A DNA stretch of 64,000 bases. It comes from Micromonospora terminaliae. GTDB lineage: Bacteria > Actinomycetota > Actinomycetes > Mycobacteriales > Micromonosporaceae. Shown here one piece after another: positions 32,519 to 40,615 of the stretch (the first letter of the stretch is position 1; each line of letters begins with the position of its first letter). Where the stretch lies: the NCBI RefSeq assembly GCF_009671205.1, contig NZ_CP045309.1, positions 3,038,001 to 3,102,000 of the forward strand, read 5' to 3'. Below the pieces are notes generated by a model. That model had not been told where the DNA came from, ran no database searches, and worked only from the letters and a program-made list of their open reading frames with translations. A program made the translations under genes and the position numbers.

Positions 32519-33691
32519 TCAGCCGCGGGCCGCGGCCGGGACCGGTTGCGGCGTGAACGGCACGCTCGCCGGCACGTCGGCGGCCGGCTCGCCGGCCGGG
32601 TGCCGCCACAGCCCGCGCCCGCGCAGGATCGGCAGCACCCCCTCGCCGAACCAGTACGCCTCCTCCAGGTGCGGGTGGCCGGAGAGGATGAACTCGTCGA
32701 TGCCCAGCGCGTGGTACTCGGCGATCCGGTCGGCGACCTCGGTGTGGCTGCCGACCAGCGCGGTGCCCGCCCCGCCCCGGACCAACCCGACCCCGGCCCA
32801 CAGGTTCGGCGCCACCTCCAGGCCGTCGCGGGAGCCGCCGTGCAGGTCCAGCATCCGCCGCTGCCCCTCGGACTCGCTGCGCCGCAGCCCCTCCTGGACG
32901 GCCCGGATGTCGGCCTCGGCGATGCCGTCGAGCAGCCGGCGCGCCTGCGCCCACGCCTCATCGGCGGTGTCCCGGGTGATGACGTGCAGCCGGATGCCGA
33001 ACCGCAGCTCGCGGCCGGCCTCGGCGGCCAGCCCCCGGATCCAGTCGAGTTTGCCGGCCACCTGCGCCGGCGGCTCCCCCCAGGTCAGGTAGACGTCGCT
33101 GTGCCGGACGGCCACCGGGCCGGCCGCGGCGGACGACCCGCCGAAGTAGACCGGCGGCACCGGGTCGGGCAGCCGGCTCAGCCGGGCGCCCTCGACCCGC
33201 AGGTGCTCGCCCGCGTGGTCCACCGTCTCGCCGCGCCACAGCGCGCGGACCACGTGCAGGAACTCGTCGGTGCGCGCGTAGCGGGCGTCCTTGTCGAGGA
33301 AGTCGCCGTACGCCCGCTGCTCCGTGGACTCGCCGCCGGTGACGACGTTGAGCAGCAGCCGGCCGCCGGAGAGCCGCTGGAACGTCGAGGCCATCTGGGC
33401 GGCGAGGGTCGGTGAGAGCAGCCCGGGGCGGAACGCGACGAGGAACTTCAGCCGCTCGGTCACCTCGGTCAGCATGGCGGTGCTCAGCCAGGCGTCCTCG
33501 CACCAGGCGCCGGTCGGGGTGAGCGCGCCGGCGAAGCCGAGCTGCTCGGCGCTGCGGGCGATCTGGCCGAGGTAGGCGATGCTGGCCGGCCGCGCGCCGC
33601 CGGCGGTGCCGACCGGCACGCCGTGCCCGCCGCCCACGATGTCCCGGCTGTCGCCGTAGGTCGGCAGGAACCAGTGGAAGGTGAGCGGCAT
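32519..33691 (-). CDS. ssuD: FMNH2-dependent alkanesulfonate monooxygenase (SsuD-like)
   Basis: A 390-residue luciferase-family (LLM) flavin monooxygenase. FHWFLPTYGDSR and the early GFAGALTPTGAWCEDAWLST match SsuD, including the active-site Cys of that group. RFGIRLHVITRDTADEAWAQ and the late VGSHTEVADRIAEYHALGID, then EFILSGHPHLEEAYWFGEGV, complete the barrel. It releases sulfite and an aldehyde from alkanesulfonates using FMNH2 and O2. The ATG has AGGAGGTCTCCC upstream. It is divergent from the SsuABC importer over a 120-bp control region. No flavin reductase gene is seen nearby. Confidence 0.88.
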   Translation of the reverse strand: MPLTFHWFLPTYGDSRDIVGGGHGVPVGTAGGARPASIAYLGQIARSAEQLGFAGALTPTGAWCEDAWLSTAMLTEVTERLKFLVAFRPGLLSPTLAAQMASTFQRLSGGRLLLNVVTGGESTEQRAYGDFLDKDARYARTDEFLHVVRALWRGETVDHAGEHLRVEGARLSRLPDPVPPVYFGGSSAAAGPVAVRHSDVYLTWGEPPAQVAGKLDWIRGLAAEAGRELRFGIRLHVITRDTADEAWAQARRLLDGIAEADIRAVQEGLRRSESEGQRRMLDLHGGSRDGLEVAPNLWAGVGLVRGGAGTALVGSHTEVADRIAEYHALGIDEFILSGHPHLEEAYWFGEGVLPILRGRGLWRHPAGEPAADVPASVPFTPQPVPAAARG

Positions 33692-33742
33692 GGGAGACCT
33701 CCTGAGGGGTGGGACGACCGGGTCCACACCCTACCCACAAAT

Positions 33743-33759
33743 CCTATCGGGTTGGTAGG
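33743..33759. promoter_or_regulatory. Imperfect inverted repeat between ssuD and ssuA
   Basis: CCTATC-GGGTT-GGTAGG has five of six arm positions complementary. It is near the middle of the 120-bp gap between the divergent SsuD and SsuA genes, so one repressor or activator could control both. It sits in the least GC-rich part of the gap (ACAAATCCTATC). The regulator is not identified. Confidence 0.5.
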
Positions 33760-33811
33760 TTGCTCGCGTCCGCCGATGGCCGGCGCATCCCCCGTTTCCC
33801 GAGGAGCTGCC

Positions 33812-34798
33812 ATGCGTACCCCGTCGAGAACCGCCCGCCCCCGGCGGCGCCGCGCGCTGCCCGCGCTGCTCACGACCCTGGCGCTGCTGGCCGTCACGGC
33901 CCTGGCGGCCTGCGGCGGCGAGGCGGCCGACGCCCGTGGTGGCGGCAGCGGCCCGCTGCGGATCGGCTACCAGCGCTTCGGCGGCCTCAGCCTGGTGAAG
34001 GCCCGCGCCGCGGCGCCGAACGTGACCTGGTCGCTGTTCGAGAGCGGCCCGGCGCTGACCGAGGCGCTCAAGGCCGGCTCGATCGACATCGGTCAGGTCG
34101 GCGAGGCCCCGCCGGTCTTCGCCGCCGCCGGCAAGATCCCGTTCGCCGTCATCGGCACCTCGACCCCGATCCCGCAGGGCGAGGCGGTGCTGGTCAAGGC
34201 GGACAGCCCCTACCGCACCTTCGCCGACCTGCGGGGGAAGACCGTCGCGCTGAACAAGGGCTCCAACGTGCACTGGCTGCTGGTGAAGCTGCTGGAGGCG
34301 AACAAGATGACGCTGAAGGACGTCAACGTCAAGTACCTGAAGCCCGCCGAGGGGCGGCCCGCGTTCGACAACGGACAGGTCGACGCCTGGATCATCTGGG
34401 ACCCGTACTTCGCCCTGGCCGAGCAGCCCGGCGTACGGGTGCTCGCCGACGCCACCGGCCTGGCCGGCAACCGGGAGTACCTGCTGGCCGCGCCGCAGGC
34501 GGTGAAGGACCGGACGGACGACGTCCGGGCCTTCCTGACCACCTACCGCCAGGTGACCGACTGGGGCATCGACCACCCGCAGGAGCGCGCCGCCACCCTC
34601 GCGCCCGAGCTCAAGATCCCCCTCGACGTGACCACCCGGGCGCTGGCCCGCAGCGCCCGGCCGCTCGCCCCGGTCACGCCCGAGATCGGCGCCGAACTCC
34701 AGGCCATCGCGGACAGTTTCGTCCAACTGGAGCTGGTGCCCGGCCCCGTGGACATCGCCGGCCGGGTCGACGGGCGGTTCAACGAGGTGTTCCGGTGA
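33812..34798 (+). CDS. ssuA: Sulfonate ABC transporter substrate-binding lipoprotein
   Basis: A 328-residue SsuA/TauA-type binding protein. The signal peptide ends LALLAVTALAAC with Cys34 as the lipidated residue. The mature domain has LRIGYQRFGGLSLVKARAAA, SLFESGPALTEALKAGSIDI, GQVGEAPPVFAAAGKIPFAV and VDAWIIWDPYFALAEQ, all typical of the nitrate/sulfonate/taurine family. The ATG has GAGGAGCTGCC. Its stop overlaps the permease GTG. With SsuD opposite, aliphatic sulfonates are the likely ligands. Confidence 0.9.
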   Translation: MRTPSRTARPRRRRALPALLTTLALLAVTALAACGGEAADARGGGSGPLRIGYQRFGGLSLVKARAAAPNVTWSLFESGPALTEALKAGSIDIGQVGEAPPVFAAAGKIPFAVIGTSTPIPQGEAVLVKADSPYRTFADLRGKTVALNKGSNVHWLLVKLLEANKMTLKDVNVKYLKPAEGRPAFDNGQVDAWIIWDPYFALAEQPGVRVLADATGLAGNREYLLAAPQAVKDRTDDVRAFLTTYRQVTDWGIDHPQERAATLAPELKIPLDVTTRALARSARPLAPVTPEIGAELQAIADSFVQLELVPGPVDIAGRVDGRFNEVFR

Positions 34799-35625
34799 GC
34801 ACTGTCGTCGAGGCGCCGGCCGCCGTCGTACCGGCCGGGCCGGCGCCCACCCGTCCCCGGGCCGGCGCGGCCCGGCGCTGGCGGCGGGTGGTCAGCCCGG
34901 TCGTGCTGGTGCTCGGCTGGGAGGCCGCCGCCCGGGCCGGGCTGCTCTCCCCGGAGAAGCTGCCCGCCCCCAGCGCGGTCCTCGCCACCGGCTGGCGGCT
35001 GGCCCGGGACGGCACCCTCGCCGTCCACTTGGTCGACTCGCTCACCCGCGCCGCGCTCGGCCTGCTCATCGGCGGTGGCCTGGCCCTCGTGCTCGGGGCC
35101 GCCGCCGGGCTGCTGCGCCTCGGCGACGACCTGGTCGACCCGCCGGTGCAGATGGCGCGCATGCTGCCCCACCTGGGCCTCGTGCCGCTGCTCATCATCT
35201 GGGTGGGGATCGGCGAGTCGCTGAAGGTCACCCTGGTCGCGCTCGGCGCCTTCTTCCCGATCTACTTCAACACGTACGCCGGCATCCGGGACATCGACGA
35301 GCGCCTGGTGGAGGCGGCGCGCACCTGCGGCCTTGGCCCGGCGGCCCGGCTGCGGCACGTGGTGCTCCCCGGCGCGCTGCCCGCCCTCTTCCTCGGGCTG
35401 CGGCTGGCCATCGGCGCGGCCTGGCTCAGCCTGGTCGTCGGCGAGCAGGTGAACGCCCAGACCGGCGTCGGCTTCCTCATGATGGAGGCCCGCGAGTTCA
35501 GCCAGACCGACGTGGTGGTGCTCGGCCTGCTCATCTACGCCCTGCTGGGCCTCCTCTCCGACCTCGCCCTCCGGTACGCGGAGAGGAGGACGCTGACATG
35601 GCGGCGCGGGCTGCGGGCGACCTGA
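34795..35625 (+). CDS. ssuC: Sulfonate ABC transporter permease
   Basis: A 276-residue permease with about six helices. The EAA-type coupling loop is ERLVEAARTCGLGPAARLRH-VVLPGALP, with LPHLGLVPLLIIWVGIGE before it, as in SsuC/TauC. The N-terminal 30 residues are basic and cytoplasmic. The GTG start overlaps the SsuA stop (GTGA). The last 28 bases overlap the ATPase gene, so the three cistrons are tightly coupled. Confidence 0.92.
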   Translation: MSTVVEAPAAVVPAGPAPTRPRAGAARRWRRVVSPVVLVLGWEAAARAGLLSPEKLPAPSAVLATGWRLARDGTLAVHLVDSLTRAALGLLIGGGLALVLGAAAGLLRLGDDLVDPPVQMARMLPHLGLVPLLIIWVGIGESLKVTLVALGAFFPIYFNTYAGIRDIDERLVEAARTCGLGPAARLRHVVLPGALPALFLGLRLAIGAAWLSLVVGEQVNAQTGVGFLMMEAREFSQTDVVVLGLLIYALLGLLSDLALRYAERRTLTWRRGLRAT

Positions 35626-36323
35626 CCCGGCCGGTGCTCACCGCCCGCGCGGTGGCCCGGGCGTTCGGCTCCACGGTGGTGCTGGCCGGCGTCGACCTCG
35701 TCATCGCGGCCGGCGAGACGGTGGCGCTGCTCGGCGGCAGCGGCTCCGGCAAGAGCACGCTGCTGCGCATCCTCGCCGGTCTGGACGACGAGGCGACCGG
35801 CGAGCACGTCCTGCACGGCACCGCGGCCGTGGTGTTCCAGGAACACCGGCTGCTGCCCTGGAAGCGGGTGGCCGGCAACGTCGCCCTCGGGCTCACCGGC
35901 ACCGGCGTCCCCGCCCGGGTCGACCGCGCGCTGGCCGAGGTCGGCCTGGCTGACCGGGGCCGGGCCTGGCCGGCCGAGCTCTCCGGCGGGCAGGCCCAGC
36001 GGGTCGCCGTGGCCCGGGCCCTGGTCCGCGAACCCGACCTGCTCCTGCTCGACGAGCCGTTCGGCGCGTTGGACGCGCTGACCCGGCTGCGCATGCAGGG
36101 CCTGCTGCGCCGGCTGCGCGCCGAGCACGGCTTCGCCGCGCTGCTGGTCACCCACGACGTGGAGGAGGCGCTGCTGCTCGCCGACCGCGTCCTGCTCCTC
36201 GACGGGGGCGTCATCGCCGAGGAGGTGCCCGTCGGCCTCGGCCCCGCGCCCCGGCCCGACGACCCGGCCCTCGGCGCGCTGCGGCGGCGGCTCCTCGACC
36301 GCCTCGGGGTGCCCACGGGCTGA
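35598..36323 (+). CDS. ssuB: Sulfonate ABC transporter ATPase
   Basis: A 241-residue ATPase. Walker A is GGSGSGKST, the Q-loop is VVFQEHRLLPWKRV (the LLPW motif is typical of the SsuB/TauB family), signature LSGGQAQRVAVARALV, Walker B LLLLDEPFGALDAL and switch VTHDVEEAL. The start lies within the end of the permease gene. It powers import with SsuA and SsuC. No terminator is obvious before the sulfite-oxidase-like gene 81 bp downstream. Confidence 0.93.
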   Translation: MAARAAGDLTRPVLTARAVARAFGSTVVLAGVDLVIAAGETVALLGGSGSGKSTLLRILAGLDDEATGEHVLHGTAAVVFQEHRLLPWKRVAGNVALGLTGTGVPARVDRALAEVGLADRGRAWPAELSGGQAQRVAVARALVREPDLLLLDEPFGALDALTRLRMQGLLRRLRAEHGFAALLVTHDVEEALLLADRVLLLDGGVIAEEVPVGLGPAPRPDDPALGALRRRLLDRLGVPTG

Positions 36324-36404
36324 CCCCGACCTGCGAGGGATCGACAAAAAGTCCCACTGATTGAATAGGAATGGCAGCGTCGCCGAGCCTCCGGAGGTCA
36401 CCCC

Positions 36405-37676
36405 GTGTCCCACGCCGAAGCCGACCACGACATCCGCCGGAGCCGGCAGTGGCTCGCCGGGGAGGCCCGCGGCACGGGCGTCGACCGCGACCAGCTCCTG
36501 GAGCTGGGGGCGGCCATGGCCGCCCTGACCGCCGCGGCGGCCGAGCGCGAGCCGGTCGCCATGGCGTCGGCGCCGGTCGGCGTCGACCCGGGTACGCCGA
36601 TCGCCAAGCCGCTGCCGCCGGAGCTGCTGCGGCCGCTCGACACCAACGCCGAGATGCGGTGGGCGGCGCTGGCCGGGCAGGGGTACGTGGTGCCCAACGA
36701 TCGGTTCTTCGTCCGCAACCACACCGTGACGCCCCGGCTGGACGCCGGCACCTGGCGGCTGCGCCTGTTCGGCACGGGACTGCGGGACGCACCGACCCGG
36801 GACGCGCCGGTCGAGTTCAGTCTCGACGAGCTGCGCGGGCTGCCCGCCGAGGAGAGCGACGCGCTGCTCGAATGCGCCGGCAACGGGCGACGCTTCTTCG
36901 CCGAGCAGCAGGGCGAGCCGGCGCCGGGAGTGGCCTGGGGGCTGGGCGGGGTCGGCGTGGCCCGCTGGCGGGGCGTCCGGCTCGGCACCGTGCTGCGCCT
37001 CGCCGGGCTGCGGGACGACGCGGTCGACGTGATGCCCGAGGGGCTGGACCCGGACTACGTGACCGGCGGGATCAACCTGGGCCGGGTACGTCGCCCGCTG
37101 CCGATCGCCAAGGCCCTCGACGACGTGCTGCTGGCGTACGAGATGAACGGCGAGCCGCTCCCCGCCGACCACGGCTTCCCGGTCCGCGTCGTGGTGCCCG
37201 GCTGGATCGGCATCTCCTCGATCAAGTGGGTGGGCCCGGTCGAGGTCTCCACCACTCCCCTGTTCTCCCCGTGGAACACCCGGTTCTACCGCATGTTCGG
37301 CCCCGGGCACCCGGGCGAGGGCACGGTGCTGGAGGCGCAGCCGGTGAAGAGCGCGTTCGAGCTGGCGTGGGACGCCCGCGTGCCGGCCGGCGCCGAGGTG
37401 CTGCTGCACGGCCGGTCCTGGTCCGGCAACGGCCCGATCGATCGGGTCGAGGTGGACACCGGCGACGGCTGGCGGCCGGCCGACCTGGTGGCGGCCGACC
37501 GGGGCGGCGCCTGGCAGCGCTGGACGGCGCGCTGGCAGCCTCCGGCCCCCGGCCGGTTCACACTCCGCGCCCGCGCCACCGACACGACGGGCGCGACCCA
37601 GCCGGACCGCGCCGCCCCCAACACCCTCGCCTACCTCTTCGACGGCGTGGTCCACCACCCGGTCACGGCCCTCTGA
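36405..37676 (+). CDS. Sulfite oxidase-like molybdopterin enzyme
   Basis: A 423-residue member of the sulfite oxidase family. The molybdenum-binding cysteine is Cys157 in LLECAGNGRRFF. The Moco domain also has DRFFVRNHTVTPRLD, MNGEPLPADHGFPVRVVVPG and GISSIKWVGPVEVST. The C-terminal 110 residues are the Ig-like dimerisation domain (LHGRSWSGNGPIDRVEVDTG). There is no heme domain and no clear export signal. The GTG follows GGAGGTCACCCC. Beside SsuABC/SsuD, oxidation of sulfite released from sulfonates to sulfate is the natural role. Confidence 0.86.
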   Translation: MSHAEADHDIRRSRQWLAGEARGTGVDRDQLLELGAAMAALTAAAAEREPVAMASAPVGVDPGTPIAKPLPPELLRPLDTNAEMRWAALAGQGYVVPNDRFFVRNHTVTPRLDAGTWRLRLFGTGLRDAPTRDAPVEFSLDELRGLPAEESDALLECAGNGRRFFAEQQGEPAPGVAWGLGGVGVARWRGVRLGTVLRLAGLRDDAVDVMPEGLDPDYVTGGINLGRVRRPLPIAKALDDVLLAYEMNGEPLPADHGFPVRVVVPGWIGISSIKWVGPVEVSTTPLFSPWNTRFYRMFGPGHPGEGTVLEAQPVKSAFELAWDARVPAGAEVLLHGRSWSGNGPIDRVEVDTGDGWRPADLVAADRGGAWQRWTARWQPPAPGRFTLRARATDTTGATQPDRAAPNTLAYLFDGVVHHPVTAL

Positions 37677-37717
37677 CACCCGCCGGCGGGTTGCTCACGA
37701 AGTGACGACCACCATGA

Positions 37718-38266
37718 TCAACCGGTCGGGACCGTGAGGTAGGTGGGTGGGACGGTGTCGGTCAGCCAGACGCCGTTGGCGCTGCGGTAGAAGGCGTAGC
37801 CGTCGGCGGACATGGCGCCGGCGTCGATCGTCAGGATGACGACCGCGCCGCCGCGCCGGGTGCCGACCCGGTGGGCGGTCTCCACATCCGGGGAGAGGTG
37901 CACGTGGTGCCGGCGGCCCCGGTGCAGGCCCTCGGCCCGGATCGCGGGCAGGGCGTTCTCGCTGGTGCCGTGGAAGAGCCGGTCCGGCGGGGCCGCCGGG
38001 GCGAGGCCGAGGTCGACCGGGACGGAGTGGCCCTGGCTGGCCCGGATCCGGTCGACCCCGTCGGGCCCGCGTTCGACGGCGAAGCGCTGCTTGTCGTTGC
38101 CGGCCACCACGGCCTCCAGGTCGGCGCGGGTGATCCGAAGCGCGGCGAGCAGATCGGCGACCGGCACCCAGCCGGCCCGGTCGAGCGTCAGGTGGAACCG
38201 GTCGGGGCGGTGGCGCAGCGCCAGCGACATCCGTTTGCTCACCCGGACCAGGTCGCGATGATCCAC
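37718..38266 (-). CDS. kptA: RNA 2'-phosphotransferase Tpt1/KptA
   Basis: A 182-residue KptA/Tpt1 protein. SKRMSLALRHRPD (Arg18-His19), IRASQGHSVPVDLGL (Arg75), LFHGTSENALPAI, RRHHVHLSPDVETAHRVGTR and DGYAFYRSANGVWLT follow the family order, covering the Arg-His-Arg-Arg catalytic set. The enzyme moves a 2'-phosphate from RNA to NAD+, releasing ADP-ribose 1'',2''-cyclic phosphate. Bacteria lack the fungal tRNA-splicing route that makes this substrate, so its role here is unclear. The start is GTG; the ribosome site (GTCGAG) is weak. Confidence 0.9.
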   Translation of the reverse strand: MDHRDLVRVSKRMSLALRHRPDRFHLTLDRAGWVPVADLLAALRITRADLEAVVAGNDKQRFAVERGPDGVDRIRASQGHSVPVDLGLAPAAPPDRLFHGTSENALPAIRAEGLHRGRRHHVHLSPDVETAHRVGTRRGGAVVILTIDAGAMSADGYAFYRSANGVWLTDTVPPTYLTVPTG

Positions 38267-38307
38267 CTCGACAGTCTGACCCACCGGACGGGTGGCGGCG
38301 AGGGATA

Positions 38308-39375
38308 TCAGCGGGTGGCGCCCGAGCCGCCGCTCACCATGAGCCCCGCGGCGTCCACCACCTCGAAGTCGCTGCCGCGCAGTCCGCCGAGGGCGTGCAG
38401 GGCGTCGTTGTCCCAGCGCGGGTCGGGCGCGCCGGAGACGAACCAGGCCGAGCCGTGGTCGGCCACGATCAGCCCGTGACGCTGCATGGCCTCGGCGACG
38501 ATCCGGGCCTGCCGGGGCAGCCGGGACACGTCCACCGAGCGCTTGAGCCGCAGCCGCTGGCCGAGCTGCGGCAGCGCCGGGTCGGTGGCCGACGAGGCGG
38601 AGTGGGTGGCCGGCCAGGTCCAGCCCGTGCGGGTGCGTGGCACGGTCACCCGCAGCGCGTGGTCGATGCGGCCGGCGGCCACCTCGTCGTAGCGGACCAG
38701 GCCGGCCAGGATGGACAGTCCGGCCGCGTCCGCGGAGGTCCAGCCCGCCCGGCGCAACCGGTTGGACCGCAGGTCGAAGACGGCCCCCGAGCCGGCCCGC
38801 CAGCCGGTGCCGGACCGGTGCGCGTCGAACAGCTCGTACGCCCGGCAGGCCGCGCGGTCCCAGACGATCACGTGCCGGTCGCCGGTGCCGTCCGGCCCGC
38901 CCTCGACCGCCGCGTCCGGCGGGACCGGGTAGGGCCCCGGGTCGCTCTCGCCGGCGTACCCGAAAATGACCGGGACCCGCCGCTGCCCGGCGGGGACGAC
39001 GGTGACCGGAATGCCGATCGGCGCGCCCTCCCACCGGCCGGAACCGAAGTCGGCGTGCACCGTCGCGCCGCCGCCGATCGCGCCGATCATCGCCGCGGAG
39101 CGCGGGTGCACGGGCAGCCGGGAGACGTCGGCGTGCCACACGTTGTCCGCCGGGAACACCCCGCACGGCCGGGCGCTCGGACTCGGCCGGCCGCCGAGCC
39201 CGGCCCGGGCCGCCGGGACGGGCGACGGAGGCGCCGGCGGGGCCGGCGTCACGGTGCCCCCGCCGGTGGGCGCCGGCGCGGCGGCCGGCGGGTTCGCGTG
39301 GTCGGAGCAGCCGGCAGCGAGCAGGGCGAGCACGGCCGCGACGACGGTGGCGCGGCGGACTGACGGGCGGGCCAT
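38308..39375 (-). CDS. Secreted lipoprotein, function unknown
   Basis: A 355-residue lipoprotein: basic N-terminus, hydrophobic core and lipobox LLAAGC with Cys23, then about 45 Pro/Ala-rich linker residues. The folded part begins CGVFPADNVWHADVSRLPVH and continues FGSGRWEGAPIGIPVTVVPA, GPDGTGDRHVIVWDRAACRA and RQARIVAEAMQRHGLIVADH. I have the impression that proteins of this pattern are widespread in actinomycetes and have no assigned activity. ATG 39375 is chosen over one nine bases upstream for spacing to AGGA. It lies between KptA and an aldo/keto reductase on the same strand. Confidence 0.78.
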   Translation of the reverse strand: MARPSVRRATVVAAVLALLAAGCSDHANPPAAAPAPTGGGTVTPAPPAPPSPVPAARAGLGGRPSPSARPCGVFPADNVWHADVSRLPVHPRSAAMIGAIGGGATVHADFGSGRWEGAPIGIPVTVVPAGQRRVPVIFGYAGESDPGPYPVPPDAAVEGGPDGTGDRHVIVWDRAACRAYELFDAHRSGTGWRAGSGAVFDLRSNRLRRAGWTSADAAGLSILAGLVRYDEVAAGRIDHALRVTVPRTRTGWTWPATHSASSATDPALPQLGQRLRLKRSVDVSRLPRQARIVAEAMQRHGLIVADHGSAWFVSGAPDPRWDNDALHALGGLRGSDFEVVDAAGLMVSGGSGATR

Positions 39376-39485
39376 TCCGCGCATCCTGCCCGAGGACGGC
39401 ACCCGCGGCAACGTCGTCTCCGGCCCACCGGCGACCCGCCAGCGCATCCCGGGCCACGCGGCGGCGCGGCGGCCGGGGACGACGG

Positions 39486-40535
39486 TCAGGCGGCGGCGCG
39501 GTCGGCCGGCGGGCGGCGGCGCAGGGCCGGGTCGGTGAGCACCCGCGGGGACCAGACGCCGTCCGGCTGGTAGAGGTTCGTGCCGGGCGGGACGATCTCG
39601 TCGATCCGGTCGAGCACCGCGTCGTCGAGCGTCAGCGCCGCGCCCTTGAGCAGCCCCTCCAGCTGCGTCATGGTGCGCGGCCCGAGGATCGCCGAGGTGA
39701 CCGCCGGGTGCGCCACGGTGAACGCGACGGCCAGCTCCGGCAGCGAGCAGCCGACCTCCTCGGCGAGGGCCACCAGTTCCTCGACGGCGGCGTACTTGGC
39801 GGCGTTGTCGGGCAGCGCCGGGTCGAACCGGTCGGGGTTGCGCGCCGGCCGGCCGGCGGTGAGGTCCACGGCCGAACCCCGCCGGTACTTCCCGGAGAGG
39901 AAGCCGGAGGCCAGCGGGCTCCACACCAGGACGCCCATGCCGTACCGCTGGCAGACCGGCAGGACCGCGCGCTCGATGCCACGGGCCAGGATCGAGTACG
40001 GCGGCTGCTCGGTGCGGAACCGGCCGAGCGCCCGCCGTTCCGCGACGTGCTGCGCCTCGACGATCTCCTCGGCCGGGAAGGTCGAGCAGCCGAACGCCCG
40101 GATCTTGCCGGCCCGGACCAGGTCGGTGAGCGCCCCGAGGGTCTCCTCGACGTCGGTGGTGTGGTCGGGCCGGTGCACCTGGTAGAGGTCGATCCAGTCG
40201 GTGCCGAGGCGGCGCAGGCTGTCCTCGACGGCGCGGACGATCCAGCGCCGCGAGTTGCCGCCCCGGTTGGGCCCCTCCCCCATCGGGAAGTGCACCTTGG
40301 TGGCCAGGACCACGTCGTCCCGCCGGCCCCGCAGCGCCTTGCCGACGATCACCTCCGACTCGCCCGCCGAGTACATGTCGGCGGTGTCCACGAAGTTGAC
40401 GCCCCGGTCGAGGGCGGTGTGGACGATCCGGGCGCAGTCGTCGTGGTCGGGGTTGCCGACCGACCCGAACATCATGGTGCCGAGACAGTGGACGCTGACC
40501 TGGATGCCGGTGCCGCCGAGGACGCGGTAACGCAT
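39486..40535 (-). CDS. Aldo/keto reductase
   Basis: A 349-residue NADPH-dependent AKR. The catalytic tetrad residues are visible: Asp and Tyr in VNFVDTADMYSAGESEVIVG, Lys in VLATKVHF and His in DLYQVHRPD. The cofactor loop appears as SAILGPRTMTQLEGLLKGAA. It belongs to the YghZ/voltage-gated K-channel beta-like group with a GNSRRWIVRAVEDSLRRLGT helix. The ATG has AGGGAGCC upstream. The carbonyl substrate is not known and the neighbours give no hint. Confidence 0.9.
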   Translation of the reverse strand: MRYRVLGGTGIQVSVHCLGTMMFGSVGNPDHDDCARIVHTALDRGVNFVDTADMYSAGESEVIVGKALRGRRDDVVLATKVHFPMGEGPNRGGNSRRWIVRAVEDSLRRLGTDWIDLYQVHRPDHTTDVEETLGALTDLVRAGKIRAFGCSTFPAEEIVEAQHVAERRALGRFRTEQPPYSILARGIERAVLPVCQRYGMGVLVWSPLASGFLSGKYRRGSAVDLTAGRPARNPDRFDPALPDNAAKYAAVEELVALAEEVGCSLPELAVAFTVAHPAVTSAILGPRTMTQLEGLLKGAALTLDDAVLDRIDEIVPPGTNLYQPDGVWSPRVLTDPALRRRPPADRAAA

Positions 40536-40615
40536 GTGAGGGCTCCCTGGGATGACGCCGCGCTGACCGGGCGGCGGCCGGTGCGGTCACCGTAGGAGTT
40601 CGAGCGCGCTCGAGG

